Assembly: GCA_003427395.1 (NCBI GenBank)
Contig: BFEA01000179.1
Location: 2,111,444 to 2,175,443, forward strand
Direction of reading: 5' to 3'
From: Chara braunii
Taxonomy: Eukaryota > Streptophyta > Charophyceae > Charales > Characeae
DNA: 64,000 nucleotides
Under the pieces are notes generated by a model. That model searched no databases, was not told the origin of the DNA, and saw nothing but the letters and a program-made list of their open reading frames with translations. Positions within the stretch are counted from its first letter, which is position 1; every line of letters begins with the position of its first letter. Below are positions 42,730 through 53,014 of this stretch, piece by piece. The position numbers and the translations under genes are program-made.

Positions 42730-45290
42730 TGTGATGACAAGGGTACTTCATCAATTGTAAGTCAGACAGGACGAAGGAATAGCAGGGGGCGAGAACATTA
42801 GGCAAATATAGTTTGTGCCTGTTGTGGAAAGACTGACCATACCCCTCACAAATGTAAGATTGCGAAGAATGGAGTTGAAAAGTGAGACCGTTGTGCTTTA
42901 GGGAAGGGTTTGGTTCCTCCCAATAACTATCACCAATTTGCTTGTTTCGCCTATAGCAAGAAAGCGATACAATGGTGTTAGCAGTCTTGAACGACTTATA
43001 AATAGACACTCAGAAGGCTATGACAGTGCGGAAGACCCAGTTGATAGACTAATAGGCGATCCTCTGCTTATGTTGCTTTTAAGCTGAATCTCCAAGTTTT
43101 ATGAGACATACATTTCATCTTATATATAATCCTGATTTCATGTGAGAATTCTTACTTTTTAGGATTGTGCATACGTTCGGGGTTTGAGTATCCACTCTCT
43201 AAGTTGATTTGAGGTTCATTGAATGTCAGTGGATGTCTTGTAAGATTCGCTTGTCTGTATGCTGACGTCCTTCCACCTCGGCGATAACGCTTGGGATTAT
43301 TTGGTGCATATTCGTCGATTATGACCTATAGGGTATGCTCTACAAGGTCAGTTATTTCTAATTGAGACCTGAATGTGTGGTGATTTGAAACTTGTGTTGA
43401 TTTGATACTCGAGATGATTTGATTTTCTTCTAAGAACCATCTTCGTATGGGTTTTGATTCCCTCGGGGTGCAGGATTGTGCGCGTTCCGGTTGTCATTGG
43501 CATTCTTACCATTGTGGCTTTATGGGTCTTTTTGTGTATTGCTTTAATTAACGTATAAAAAAGAAAGAGTTAGCAATGTGAAATAAATGAGTGACAAAAT
43601 GTCAATAAAAACTGTATGAACCAAAGAGGGTTCGATGAAGTGAAAAAAGTATGATTATCAGTAAAAGATTTCCCAGAGAATAATATTAAGAGAAAGGTTA
43701 TGCCCGAGGGCAGCCTAACAAGATTATTAATTTCATTTGGACTCATCGTCAAGTGGAAGATGTTTAAGGGTTATATGAATAATCCATCCATGAGTGAGAG
43801 AAGGACTGAGAGATTTTATGGTTGATTCTCTTTCACGTGGAAAGAGGTCTTAAAAGTTTTTATGAAATGTTCACCCTCAAGAGAGGGCCTTCAAGAGAGG
43901 GAGGGTGGCTTCAAATTTTTTAATGGAGTAAGAGTTTTATCCTCGACCAAATCGGCAACTCTACTCTGTTGGTTCTCAGCTGCCGGTAAGGGTGTCATCT
44001 GCGACAGGGAAACCTGTAAAGTTCGGGAGCCCTTGCTTGGCCAGTGATTGTGAGGCACAATTGGTTTTGTGTGTGGCAAGGGGGAAGGAAATGACTGTTC
44101 AAATCGGCATCCCCACTTGCGCAGTCATGAAATAGCTGGTCAAGGCAACATAGACAATGAGGAATCCTGCTGGTTCTAAGTCCTTCACTTAACTTATTAT
44201 AGGAAACAAGCAGTCTAGTATGTGACAGTGACTTCCATGATTAAGACTCCTTGAGAGATTTAAGTTTTGACTAAATATCGGTGGGGGTGTCGTCTGCGGC
44301 AGAAAAAACCCACCTGATTTTGGGATCCTTCAATCAGCTTTAGTTCTGGTTCAAAGTGGCGTTGTCGATAAGCGTACAATTTTGAGAAGTACAAACCTTG
44401 AGTTTATTTGGAATAAAAATTGTGAGAACTTGATCACTACGCGAAACTTATGGATGATAAAGTATGTGGTGAGAGAAAAAAACCCTGCTGATAAAAGTAG
44501 GATTCCGTGAGAAAGAATTGTGAATTTTATTTATTTTTGAAATCTTAATGAATACCCCCACCTACCCGTCTGATGAGTGATTGAGATGGTTAGCTTACAT
44601 GTGACAATAAGGACTGAGAGAATCAGAGAATGGGCTTAATGTAGCCTAACCCAGAAGATACATTTGTGGCATGTGTGATGAGGTCAATCAGTCTAATCTA
44701 TTGGTTAGCTGACAGATTGGAGTGTCTGATTAATCCCCACAATGGGATGTTCCTTTGGGGAAGAACTTGAAAAAGAGTGTATACATCAGTTGAGTTTGAG
44801 TAATTGATGTGCGAAAAAACAAAAAAGGAGACTAAATAAAGATTGAGATCTTGAATTTTGACCCACCACTAAGCTTGAGTTTTAGCTAGTGGTAGAATGA
44901 TGAGGGTGCCCGGCGCGATAAAATATCGTTCAAGGAAGATCGAGAATAATATAGTCTTGAGTTTAACTTTAAATGATTCTCTGTTTATGGTTGTAGCAGG
45001 TGGAAAGTGGTTTTATCCACTTGTTAAATTAGGGATGAAGTGTGTCAGTGCTTAGCCGATTATTCAACCATTATAGATTTCTACTCTCGTTAGGAATTGG
45101 ATGAGATTTTTTATTGTTGATGTTAGGCTAGCTACTTTGAGAAATTAAGGCCTGAAGTTAATATAATTTAATGACCGTTTTAGTCGAAGTTAAGGACTCG
45201 GGGAGGCTATCATATACCTTTTCTGAAAACTATGTTTTAATGGTACTTGGTTTAAACATCCATTGCAACGGGGACGTCGCTTAATAGGGT
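42730..45290 (+). repeat. Putative LTR starting TGTGATGACA, AT-rich
   Basis: The start is set by the polypurine tract; the 3' end is uncertain and probably before the next element at 45298. GGGTGTC(A/G)TCTGCG(A/G)CAG occurs twice (43986, 44286), each followed by AAACC..., suggesting internal repeats of about 300 bp. No coding frame is recognised. Confidence 0.35.
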
Positions 45291-45297
45291 CCGGGCA

Positions 45298-46625
45298 AGT
45301 TGTCGTACCAAATACCCTTACAACGGTATTTGGCGTGTTTTCTGTTAATCACACTAATGCAGCCTCGTCCGCGTGACAACGTGCGTACGGAAGGAAGTTT
45401 AGGCCCTCACCACGGTGAGCGGCGCGTGCGGGGTATTAACGGTGAGGCGTAATCAAGTGCAGTCTGGGTGTATGGGCGCGCGGATGTAAGGCGCGCGTGA
45501 TCCCTCGTCTTATTTCATACTGTGAAGTCGAGGTTGGTTGCCGGCCAAAATTTTTATTTTTAATTAAACTATGATTAAAAGAATTTTTGTTTCTTGATTT
45601 TGTGCACGTGCTTGTAACCTGTGCGTACGTCTAGAGAACGACATCAACAACAACGTGAATTTGAAACATTTATGTAGATCTGTGCGTCGCGCAACATCAA
45701 TTTATTCAGGTGTCCGTCAAAGTTTGACCCAGCCTAAAACCTAGAACTAGCAGTTACAACATCAAACTTTCATCAAAAAGATTTAGGGATCGAGATCGAG
45801 CGGCGATGACGCGGGGATATCAGAGTAGCGCGAAGGGACAGAGGGGTTGAGGACCCGGCAGGGCTATCCCCCTTGGTTTTTGTCGTCAACGACGTTGGAG
45901 CGGTACTAGTAGTTCCCTTTCCTCGTCTATCGTATTCGGAAGATTAAAAAGTTCTTAATGTATTTATTATTTATTATTGTTGTATTATTATTTTGCTCCG
46001 GGGTTCCTTGACTCAGACGCGATGTTAGATTTGGAGCCGTCGTGGCGGTCAAGGACCTTGAGCGAGCACTTCCTATGTTTTACTTACAGGTTCTTGCGGG
46101 TTCGGGAGGCTGACGAAATCCCTCAACCTTGCCAGTCTTAAAATGGGGGCCGACGAGTTCAACATGTATGCGAGCCAGGGAGTGATTAACCCACGAGGCG
46201 GAAGGGACTTGAGATGGCAAGAGTCTGTTGAGGGCTTACCGCCGATGGACCACGAATTGTTGTGGGAGGTACGATTGTGGTTGTGCCCGTGGGACACGAC
46301 AGACGGGGCTGCGCTTGGGCACAGGTGGCCCATGACATTATCAATAAGCCCACGACAATACATGTTGTGGAGGCGGTCTGCGTGGAACTCCTCTTCGTAT
46401 TGGCCTTCAAAGGTTTTTTGGTTTAGCATTGTTATTACCACCAAGATCCGCACCAAGACCCGGCCCACGTAGGCCTGCTGTTGGCTTAGCGGCGGGCCTG
46501 TGTTCTCTCGATCATTGAAGGGGCGGAGTCGAGAAGGTCGAGCATAAGCCGAGCACTGCAGCACTTTCCGTTGGGACTGATTGATTAGGCAGGTGAGTAG
46601 GTAACATACTTCTCAGCGGATACCG
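45298..46625 (+). mobile_element. 1.27-kb dispersed element, copy 2
   Basis: Same order as 40432-41705. The hairpin (45312-45329) has one stem mismatch, the B box is at 45786-45797, and an acceptor-like TTTTACTTACAG lies at 46078-46089. Similarity to copy 1 stops at CCGACT(C/G)TCGTG. Confidence 0.75.
46090..46475 (+). CDS. Unrecognised reading frame in the 1.27-kb element, copy 2
   Basis: Just after an acceptor-like TTTTACTTACAG the frame runs about 128 codons to a TAG. It includes LTKSLNLASLKMGADEFNMY, a Trp-rich middle (ELLWEVRLWLCPWD) and RHWPM-like GHRWPMTLSISPRQY. The first ATG is at 46143. It could be a terminal exon of an element-encoded protein or an accidental frame: the opposite strand is also open (46564-46073). 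Copy 1 has the same frame with a 27-nt in-frame deletion and one nonsense codon. I recognise no family. Confidence 0.25.
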
Positions 46626-46879
46626 ACTGTCGTGTTTGCTCTGATGTCTGTATCAGCCACGCATGTGCTTGTGTCGCCCGGGCTGGCACGCAGGCGGGGA
46701 CCAATGGGGTGTAGGAGCTACAGACTACTCAAACAAGTCTAGTAGTCGGCTCCCTCAGGAGTTCTCCTCTGATGCTGGACACAGTCGGGCAGGCCGCTCA
46801 GTCTCGTGCCGACGAACCAAGGAGGGAGAGGTCGAGCGGAGCGAATTGAAGGTTGGACACAGCGGGCAGGCCGCTTTGT

Positions 46880-47120
46880 CAAGTGCTGTCGGACCAAGGA
46901 GGGAGAGGTCGGGCGGTGCGAACTGGAGGTTGGACGCAACAATGGAGGGGAACTAAAGGGAGATGAACCCAGCGCGAATCCGCGCCAGATACATGCACGG
47001 AGGGGATGGCGAGAGGAGGAGCCGGGTGTAGTCAAGAAGATGTGGCGCTCTCGATCCTGAACGGAATCTAGAGGGGAAAGAGGCGACTTGGGGGTTTTGA
47101 CAAGAATCGGATCGAGCATG
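46880..47120 (+). repeat. Dispersed repeat, copy 2 (pair with 31480-31695)
   Basis: Shares the CTCTCGATCCT...GGAATC hairpin and GGGGTTTTG-CA blocks with copy 1, then continues into a GGATCGAGC...GGCTAGCTCC segment that matches 29388-29415. Confidence 0.5.
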
Positions 47121-47185
47121 TCGCGCCTCTAGGCTAGCTCCATTTTGGAGCAGCTGCAGGCGCGTGTAGGATTACAGGCGCGGTC

Positions 47186-47225
47186 AATCTCGGCCTCGTG
47201 ATCAACCAAGATCGCGACTGAGATT
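47186..47225. repeat. 40-nt imperfect palindrome, homologue of 29455-29492
   Basis: Arms AATCTCGG/CTGAGATT and CGTGATC/GATCGCG. Relative to the 29.45-kb copy, two base pairs in the outer arm differ on both sides while keeping pairing (T-A to C-G and T-A to A-T). Confidence 0.65.
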
Positions 47226-47239
47226 CACCACACGAATCT

Positions 47240-47279
47240 GCATGGCCCCTGTGCAAGGATGACACATATACATCGAGAA

Positions 47280-47280
<1 letters not shown>
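47240..47280 (+). ncRNA. U6 snRNA 3' segment (pseudogene)
   Basis: GCATGGCCCCTGTGCAAGG, ATGACAC and ATCGAGAAA match plant U6 from nt ~50 to ~90 with about four differences by eye, then run into an (AAT)n tract instead of TGGTCC. It is the same U6 half as at 29503-29536, preceded by a related palindrome. Not functional. Confidence 0.85.
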
Positions 47281-47338
<58 letters not shown>

Positions 47339-47350
47339 TAAAAATAAAAA
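47281..47350. repeat. (AAT)n/(AAAAT)n microsatellite
   Basis: About 55 bp of ATA/AAT repeats followed by AAAATAAAAATAAAAA, directly after the U6 segment; it may derive from an A-rich retroposon tail. Confidence 0.9.
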
Positions 47351-47780
47351 CTAAACTTGAAAAGCGCCACGTGGCGCTTCCTGAAGTGTCGGGGGCGTTT
47401 CAGCACCAGTGCACTTGACGGTGCCCGTTTTAGACGGACAACCATTTTTACAGCTAAGATTTTTTTATTTTTATTTTTATATTTTGTTTTTTTTAACCAG
47501 TGGCGAGGTCCCACCAGCAAAATGGATACGATCGAGCTCCTGAATATGGACGTGTTTTAAGTAGAGATACAGGAAAGCAGTTCAATCCCAACATTATGTA
47601 CCTTTCCATAAGCAAGTTCAGGACCTAGCCCCAGGCGTAGTGCCCGTTTGGTTGGGATGAACGGCCGCAAAGCACGAACAGGAAAAAAAAAAAAAAAAAA
47701 CTAAAATCTAAAGCTAAAGGTGGAACGCCACATGGCGCACTAAGAAGTGACAGGGGCTTTTGGCCCTAGTGCACTTGACA

Positions 47781-48652
47781 GTCGCCCGTGAAAACGGGCG
47801 ACCGTTTTTCTGCAGCTAGTTAAGTTGTTTTTCTGTTTTTTTTTTTCTCATTTTTTTTTTTTTAAATTTTTTTCATTTTTTTTTTTTTTTTTAGATTTCG
47901 TTCTTGTCTTATTCCTTTTGGGGCACCCGTTCATTTTGACGAACGGGTTGTTACTGGGGATAAGGCAAAGTCGAATGTATCTACTGCTAGAATATGGAAA
48001 AATGATACTACTATTACTACTACTACGAGGGAGAGGAGTGGCCAGCAGGTAAGTCCCCAGACGTGTGCCCCCTCGTTTTTTCCTGAAGGTCGAGTTTTGC
48101 GCCCATTCGTTTGATGAATGGGCTACAGAACGACGCCTGTACCTGGCACGGTTTGCATCCAGGTACGGGCGCTTGGGGCAAAAAACTAAGCCCCTATTGA
48201 GCTTGACTCTAGTTCGATTGCGTGAAATGAATGTGTGGGGGAGACTGCTCGTTTTGTAAAAACGAGCTGCCCACTGCCCAAGGAAACGAAGGGGAGGAAA
48301 CAATAGCCACGTATGTGGCCGCGGGTTCAGGATAGATACAGGAAAAAAAAAAAAAAAAAAAAAGAGAAAAGGGGGAGGAAAAAGGCCGAGGCCGCGAACG
48401 TGGTCGCGTTCGTAGGCCAGGTTCAGGGCTTGGAAGCCTCTGGGTGCTGAAGTGACAACAGTCTGTTCAGTACAACAGACTGTTGCAGATGGCTAGGTTC
48501 AACCATTTGCAACTGCCTCTGGCCTGGGGTGGCGGCCAGGTGCATAGCCAAAGCCAGGGACTTGATGTTCCTAGTGGAACATCAAGATTCCCAACCCTCG
48601 ATCGAAGTTCAAATCGAGGGCTAGGCTCATCCCCGTTTTTTTGGTTGAGCCT
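47781..48652. repeat. Second chain of stem-loops
   Basis: Arms: GTCGCCCGT/ACGGGCGAC with a GAAA loop (47781/47794), ACCCGTTC/GAACGGGT (47925/47941), GCCCATTC/GAATGGGC (48101/48116), GCCTGTACCTGG/CCAGGTACGGGC (48135/48159), GCTCGTTTT/AAAACGAGC (48247/48259), CAACAGTCTGTT/AACAGACTGTTG (48456/48474), CTTGATGTTCC/GGAACATCAAG (48561/48576), CCCTCGAT/ATCGAGGG (48595/48613) and AGGCTCA/TGAGCCT (48623/48646). Confidence 0.92.
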
Positions 48653-48681
48653 CAAGTGGCTGCCCACCATTCCAACCCAGC

Positions 48682-48689
48682 TATAAAAG
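48682..48689 (+). promoter_or_regulatory. TATA box downstream of the second hairpin chain
   Basis: TATAAAAG, 30 nt past the last stem-loop; a candidate start TCTCATTCAG lies at about 48710. Arrangement is parallel to that at 40055. Confidence 0.6.
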
Positions 48690-48894
48690 CAGGGTAGGCC
48701 AGCAACATTCTCATTCAGTTGAGGTGCTACCCGCATTCTGATTGAGTGTGGAGTGGAGAGCAGCATTATGCTGCTAGAGTGTTGAGGGGCAGTGAGTGAG
48801 AGGAGGAGTGGAGTGGAGGTTTGCAGTGAGAGAGGAAAGGAGAGGCTGCCATAGCCACCGTGCTACGTGGTGCCAGCGGGACGTGTTGTTGTTC

Positions 48895-49565
48895 GCAGCA
48901 GGTCCTCGGCAAGTGGTGCAGGGGAGACTCTGCCCATTTTGCACAGCGACGGCAGATCTTCGACAAGCGGTGCAGGGGAGACTCTGCCCATTTTGCACGG
49001 CAGCAGCAGGTCCTCGGCAAGCGGTGCAAGGGAGACTCTGCCCATTTTGCACGGAGGCGGCAGGTCATCAGCAAATGGTGCAAGGGAGACTCTACCCGTT
49101 TTGCGCAACGTCGACGGCCATTTTAGAGTGACTTTGGGGTGATGCTGTTCGCTCGGCACGACGGCGGCGGCACTGAGATTTTGGCAGTGATGCGGAAGCG
49201 CTGTCGATTTTTTGCGGCGGCGACACTGAGATTTTAGCAGTGACGCGGAAGCGCTGCCGAATTTTTGTGGCGGCGGCACATACATTTTGGCAGTGGTGCG
49301 GAAGCGCTACCAAAATTTTGCGGCAACAGCGCTGGTTTTCTTGGCAGTGGTTCGGAAGCGCTACCAAAATTTTGCGGCAACAACGCTGGTTTTCTTGGCA
49401 GTGGCGCGGAAGCCCTGCCGATTTTTTGCAACGGCGGCACTGAGATTTTGGCAGTGGCATGGAAGCGCTGCCGGATTTCTACGGCGGCAGCCCTGGTTTT
49501 TAATGACAGTGGTGTGGAAGCACTGCTGGTTTTTCACGGCGGTAACAACAATATTTTTGCATTGA
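48895..49565 (+). repeat. 54-bp tandem array, about 12 units of two subtypes
   Basis: Subtype 1 (GGTGCAGGGGAGACTCTGCC...TTTTGC) starts at 48915, 48969, 49023 and 49077, exactly 54 bp apart. Subtype 2 (GGAAGCGCTGCCGA...TTTTTGCGGC) starts at 49194, 49247, 49300, 49354, 49408, 49461 and 49516, 53-55 bp apart. The two align with each other. 54 bp equals 18 codons, so long reading frames appear on both strands (for example a repeated RLCPFC peptide). No ATG opens the longest plus frame, so I treat it as non-coding. Confidence 0.9.
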
Positions 49566-49599
49566 CTACATAAAGTGGTGGCTGGGCATTGGCGAAGGG

Positions 49600-50650
49600 A
49601 AGGTGCTACTGAAATGGTAGTGCGTTTTGAAGTGGCTTGAGCGTGGCGCCGCAGTGACGAGGTGACATTGGAGGCGAGTGACGGCGGCATTGAGACGATG
49701 TCAAGTTGTTGAACGTGAATGTGTGTTGGGAGAGTAATGTGGCAGGTGGTCGTCATAAGGGAGTGATGTGGATCACTTTGCTGACGACTTGTTGCGACGA
49801 CCTTCTCGTCAAGCGGCGTGATTCGATACTGTGTTCTTGAGTAGGCCATTTTTACAACTTCACTCAAGGTCAGTTGGTCAATCGGCCAATTGATTGATTC
49901 AGGCTTCCCTTCACACCTGTGTGAACCCACACTTTGCTTGACCCTGTTCATTGAATGTTCGTTGGAAAGGTAAAGGAAAGTTGTGTGAGTCATGCATGTG
50001 AATGAAGAAGTCTGACTTGAGCATGGGAATGCACTGGTTCTCTCTTGAACTTGTCGTCCTTGCATGTTGTGCAGGTAGGTAGAAGGATGCTTGCAAAGGA
50101 GATTGATTATGGTTGTTGGGGAAAAAGAGAAAATGATTGTCTTTCTTTACCTCTCACCCGCCTGCATGCAAAAAAAAAAAATGATTTGGCATTTTGAAAA
50201 TCTTTAATTATGTGTGCACCACAAAATGAGTTCAGTTGAAATAAAGCAGATAAGGTCAAACGGATTTAACTTTCTTCCCATGATTGATTTTCTATCCCGA
50301 ACGACTTTATCTACCTATACCTGTCCAAATGATTCTCGTTGTCTATCTTCTTCAATTTTTTTTTTAAGTTACCAAAAACTTATGAGTAATGAGAATAAAA
50401 GAAACCTACTTATGGCGAACACAATCTTTCTCTCTATGAAGCATCCAAGGCGGGGGGTTCGTATGCTTTCGGAGTCGGTCCTGTTATCGACTTGGAGTGG
50501 ACCCGATTCGTTAGGGGTGGTACTCTGCCGACTCGGTGGTGACAGCTCAGCCTCTGAGATCCGAGTCGATGGGCTCGGGCGAGGGGGAGGAGTATCCACA
50601 AGACCACTTCCTAGAAGGATAGATGCGTGTCAGAGACAGAAGAAGCTGCA
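49600..50650. other. Unannotated interval
   Basis: No recognised gene. T and A tracts near 50168 and 50357; reading frames here lack family motifs, though 50214-50650 could be remains upstream of the polymerase-like fragment. Confidence 0.35.
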
Positions 50651-50658
50651 GTCTATAA

Positions 50659-51049
50659 GAAGAAGTAGGTAATGAAGGTAATGATTCTTTTGGCGCAGAG
50701 AAACGACTGTGGGTTTGTTTTTTATATCCTAATGATGAAGGTGGATACTTCATCATTCAAGGAACGGAAAGAGTAATTATTGCCCTGGGAGGACAATGCG
50801 ACCAACAAAAAATTTATTTGCTAAATAATACTTTCCTCCAAACAAGTTGCATATGGTACGGAGGTGTGGTCGAACCGAGAGTTCAAACTTTGGCTAGGAA
50901 CCAGATCACTTGTTGATCTGCATGGTAGCAATGAAATTTGCTTGCAGGGTTTAATAAGTGTCGACAGACCTAACCGTAAGTTAAAGGTTAGGTTGTCCTT
51001 CCTAATCTTTCGTCAATATCGAGTCTCCGCCTTGGAAGCGGACGAATAA
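50659..51049 (+). pseudogene. Fragment like the second-largest subunit of RNA polymerase (Rpb2/beta)
   Basis: An 85-codon open stretch (50659-50916) contains NDEGGYFIIQGTERVIIA, close to the conserved GGYFI(I/V)-x-G-x-E-(K/R)-V-(I/L)-I block of eukaryotic and large-virus RNA polymerase second subunits. It is followed by QQKIYLLNN, where the family has a basic/hydrophobic strand. After a TGA at 50914, an overlapping frame continues to 51049 with KLKVRLSFLIFRQYRVSALE, weakly like the downstream IIFRALG region. The usual AQE after the block reads ALG here. No start, no catalytic region and at least one frame break mean a relic. A host gene copy, a plasmid or a viral insertion are all possible sources. 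Confidence 0.5.
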
Positions 51050-51204
51050 TAGTATCTTCAGTCACGTAGGCAGAGAGGGCAGATCATCTGATCAAGTCAA
51101 AATTTTGTCTTATGTGATTTGATATAAACATATTGATTTTATTTATTTTATGATCGGAGAATTATAAAGGGACTAGGATTATATTATTAGTTTCACATTT
51201 GGTT

Positions 51205-51675
51205 GAGAGCGTCCTAGTCGACCGACGTTCGTTTCGTACCTAGGAGATCAATGCCCTAGGGGACGGACAACGTTGGGGCCCACTTGGCGTTAACCAAGCG
51301 TACTTATACTCCAGCGAGCGAGCAAACGCCCTCGGCTAACCTACCTCTGCAATTGCATGTAAAAGTTTTCGCACATGGGTCAGTAGTTCGGTAGGGATAC
51401 GCCCCTGAGGGTGGTGACAACCCCCTTAGGAAAGGTAAGATGTGCCCCGCAAAAACCTATCCTGTCATAGGGGACCGTGGGACGTATAGCTGGCGCACCC
51501 GGCTAGAGCGGCGACGGGAAATGCAACCGCGCCCGTCTCGGTGGTTCACGAGATTATTTATGCATCGTCCTAAATTGTCTCTCATTTTGTTTTTGTTAAA
51601 CTCCTGCGTGACATGACCGGGAGGGCTCACGCGCCTTTGCAAAAAGGCGGCAGCCGATGCGCTCGACACCGCACT
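51205..51675 (+). repeat. Dispersed ~430-bp repeat, copy 2
   Basis: Matches 37990-38425: GCGTCCTAGTCGACCGACG, AACGCCCTCGGCTAACC, TAGTTCGGTAGGGATACGCC, GGAAAGGTAAGATGTGCC, CCTATCCTGTCATAGG. Confidence 0.7.
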
Positions 51676-51679
51676 TTTC

Positions 51680-52700
51680 ATTCTCTTACCCTCTTCAAGT
51701 CTCACTCCCTTCCCTTTTTCCACTCTTGTTCACTCATCCTCCCGCACGTTCTCTCACCTTCCCACTCAGTCTCTTATTCTCTTTAACTCTCACTTCTTCC
51801 GTCTTATCTACAAGTTCACATACCTTATCGAATGAAGGCTGCAAAATTGGGCAGCAAATTTTTTCGTTTTCTACAACTTGATTGCAGGTGATCGTCGAAA
51901 CGCTAAACAACTATCTGCGCCGATCCTGACACGTGGCCTGGTCGCAATTACATGTTATCACGACCGTCTGCTTTTTGATGAGTTCGATGGGCTAGCGAGG
52001 ATTGAGCGCAACTGAGCGTGCTTCGACTACACAGAGTACACGAAGTTCAAGTGGAATCGATCGGTCGAAATCCAACCGGACATGTCTAGCGATCATCGTC
52101 AGTTTAATCCTCCGTGAGTTAGATTAGTTTCACACCCGTCCGCACGCCTGGTTCAGTCATCAACGATTATGGTCTATTCTCCCTTCTGTAAGTGTGATTC
52201 GCTCAGCAGTCAGTGGTCACAGGGTTGCTCCACCTCTCACTGCGGTCATCAGTCACACCCGAAGGAAGGGTCCCTTTTACCAATGCCCCATCCTTGTCCC
52301 GTTGCGCACAGTTAATCCCTCACCAGGTCGGCGGGTGCTGCAGACACTGTGAGCACTGCCACCCTCCCTATGAGCGCGTTGTAGCCCTGCAGGTTCGAGC
52401 CACACTGATCATCTCGGCCGAGAGGAAGGACGCTGCATACGCCATGCGCACAAAATCCCCTCATCTCACCCACACTCCGAGTCTCGTATCTCCTCCCTAC
52501 CTGCGCTGCTATGAATACCCCTCGGAGGCGGCCAAGCGCAGCGAAGTCGCGAACCGTGGACGTGTCTGCACGGTCGCGCGACTTTGCGGCTGCATGGCGG
52601 CCAGTGGGGAGGGGGGTTGGGGGTTCGGAAGTGTCATGGGGTGGCGCAACCCCAGCCCCACCCCCTCACAGAAACAAAAAAAACAATTTTTTTGGGGGGG
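51680..52700. other. Unannotated interval
   Basis: CT-rich at 51680-51800, then ordinary composition. The plus frame at 52213-52728 shows no family motif. Confidence 0.3.
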
Positions 52701-52727
52701 GGTGCTGGCTCTGATCGAAGGAATTTG

Positions 52728-52821
52728 AAAAAAAAAAAAAAAAAACGTTTTTTTTTTTTTTTTTTTCCGTTGATTGATTGATTAATTGATTGATTGGTGG
52801 GGGGGGGGTCGCCCCCCCACC
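52728..52821. repeat. Homopolymer palindromes A18-CG-T19 and GGTGGGG.../...CCCCACC
   Basis: An A run and a T run meet at CG (52728-52766). Then TGAT repeats, then a G-rich/C-rich inverted repeat around TCG (52796-52821). Both would extrude as hairpins and are prone to assembly error. Confidence 0.85.
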
Positions 52822-52844
52822 CCCCACACGCACACACACACATA

Positions 52845-52982
52845 CATTAAAATATTTATATTAATAAAAATAAAATTAAAAATAATAATATTAAATATAA
52901 TAATAATAAATATTAAATAAAAATAAAAATAAAAATAAAAATAAAAATAATTAAAATTAAAATTAAAATTAATAAAATTAAA

Positions 52983-53014
<32 letters not shown>
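52845..53014. repeat. AT-rich microsatellites (AAT, AAAAT, ATT)n
   Basis: Almost pure A/T triplet and pentamer repeats running up to the left end of the hAT-like element. Confidence 0.9.

Larger units (their letters stand above)
47355..48895 (+). repeat. Hairpin-chain/TATA element, copy 2 (with a duplicated head)
   Basis: The head occurs twice: 47360-47450 (with the 18-bp perfect palindrome AAGCGCCACGTGGCGCTT at 47362-47379) and 47715-47815. Then come T-rich DNA, a stem-loop chain, a TATA box at 48682, and a downstream GAGGAAAGGAGAGGCTGCCATAGCC shared with 40195-40222. It leads directly into the 54-bp array. Interpreted as an LTR-like promoter module; copies 1 and 2 are too diverged to be the paired LTRs of one recent insertion. 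Confidence 0.5.

Noticed and set aside
48796-49131. Peptide with four CPFC repeats read as a zinc-binding protein
   Set aside because: It is the translation of a 54-bp non-coding array, lacks an ATG and is matched by equally long minus frames.
38598-49140. The two hairpin/TATA elements as the paired LTRs of one retrotransposon
   Set aside because: They are too diverged from each other, and the interval between them holds unrelated repeats and no gag-pol.
48895-49565. Regular 54-bp spacing considered as a CRISPR array
   Set aside because: Whole units repeat without unique spacers, and the context is eukaryotic.
52213-52728. 171-codon plus frame
   Set aside because: No motif, no conservation cue, and it ends in homopolymers.
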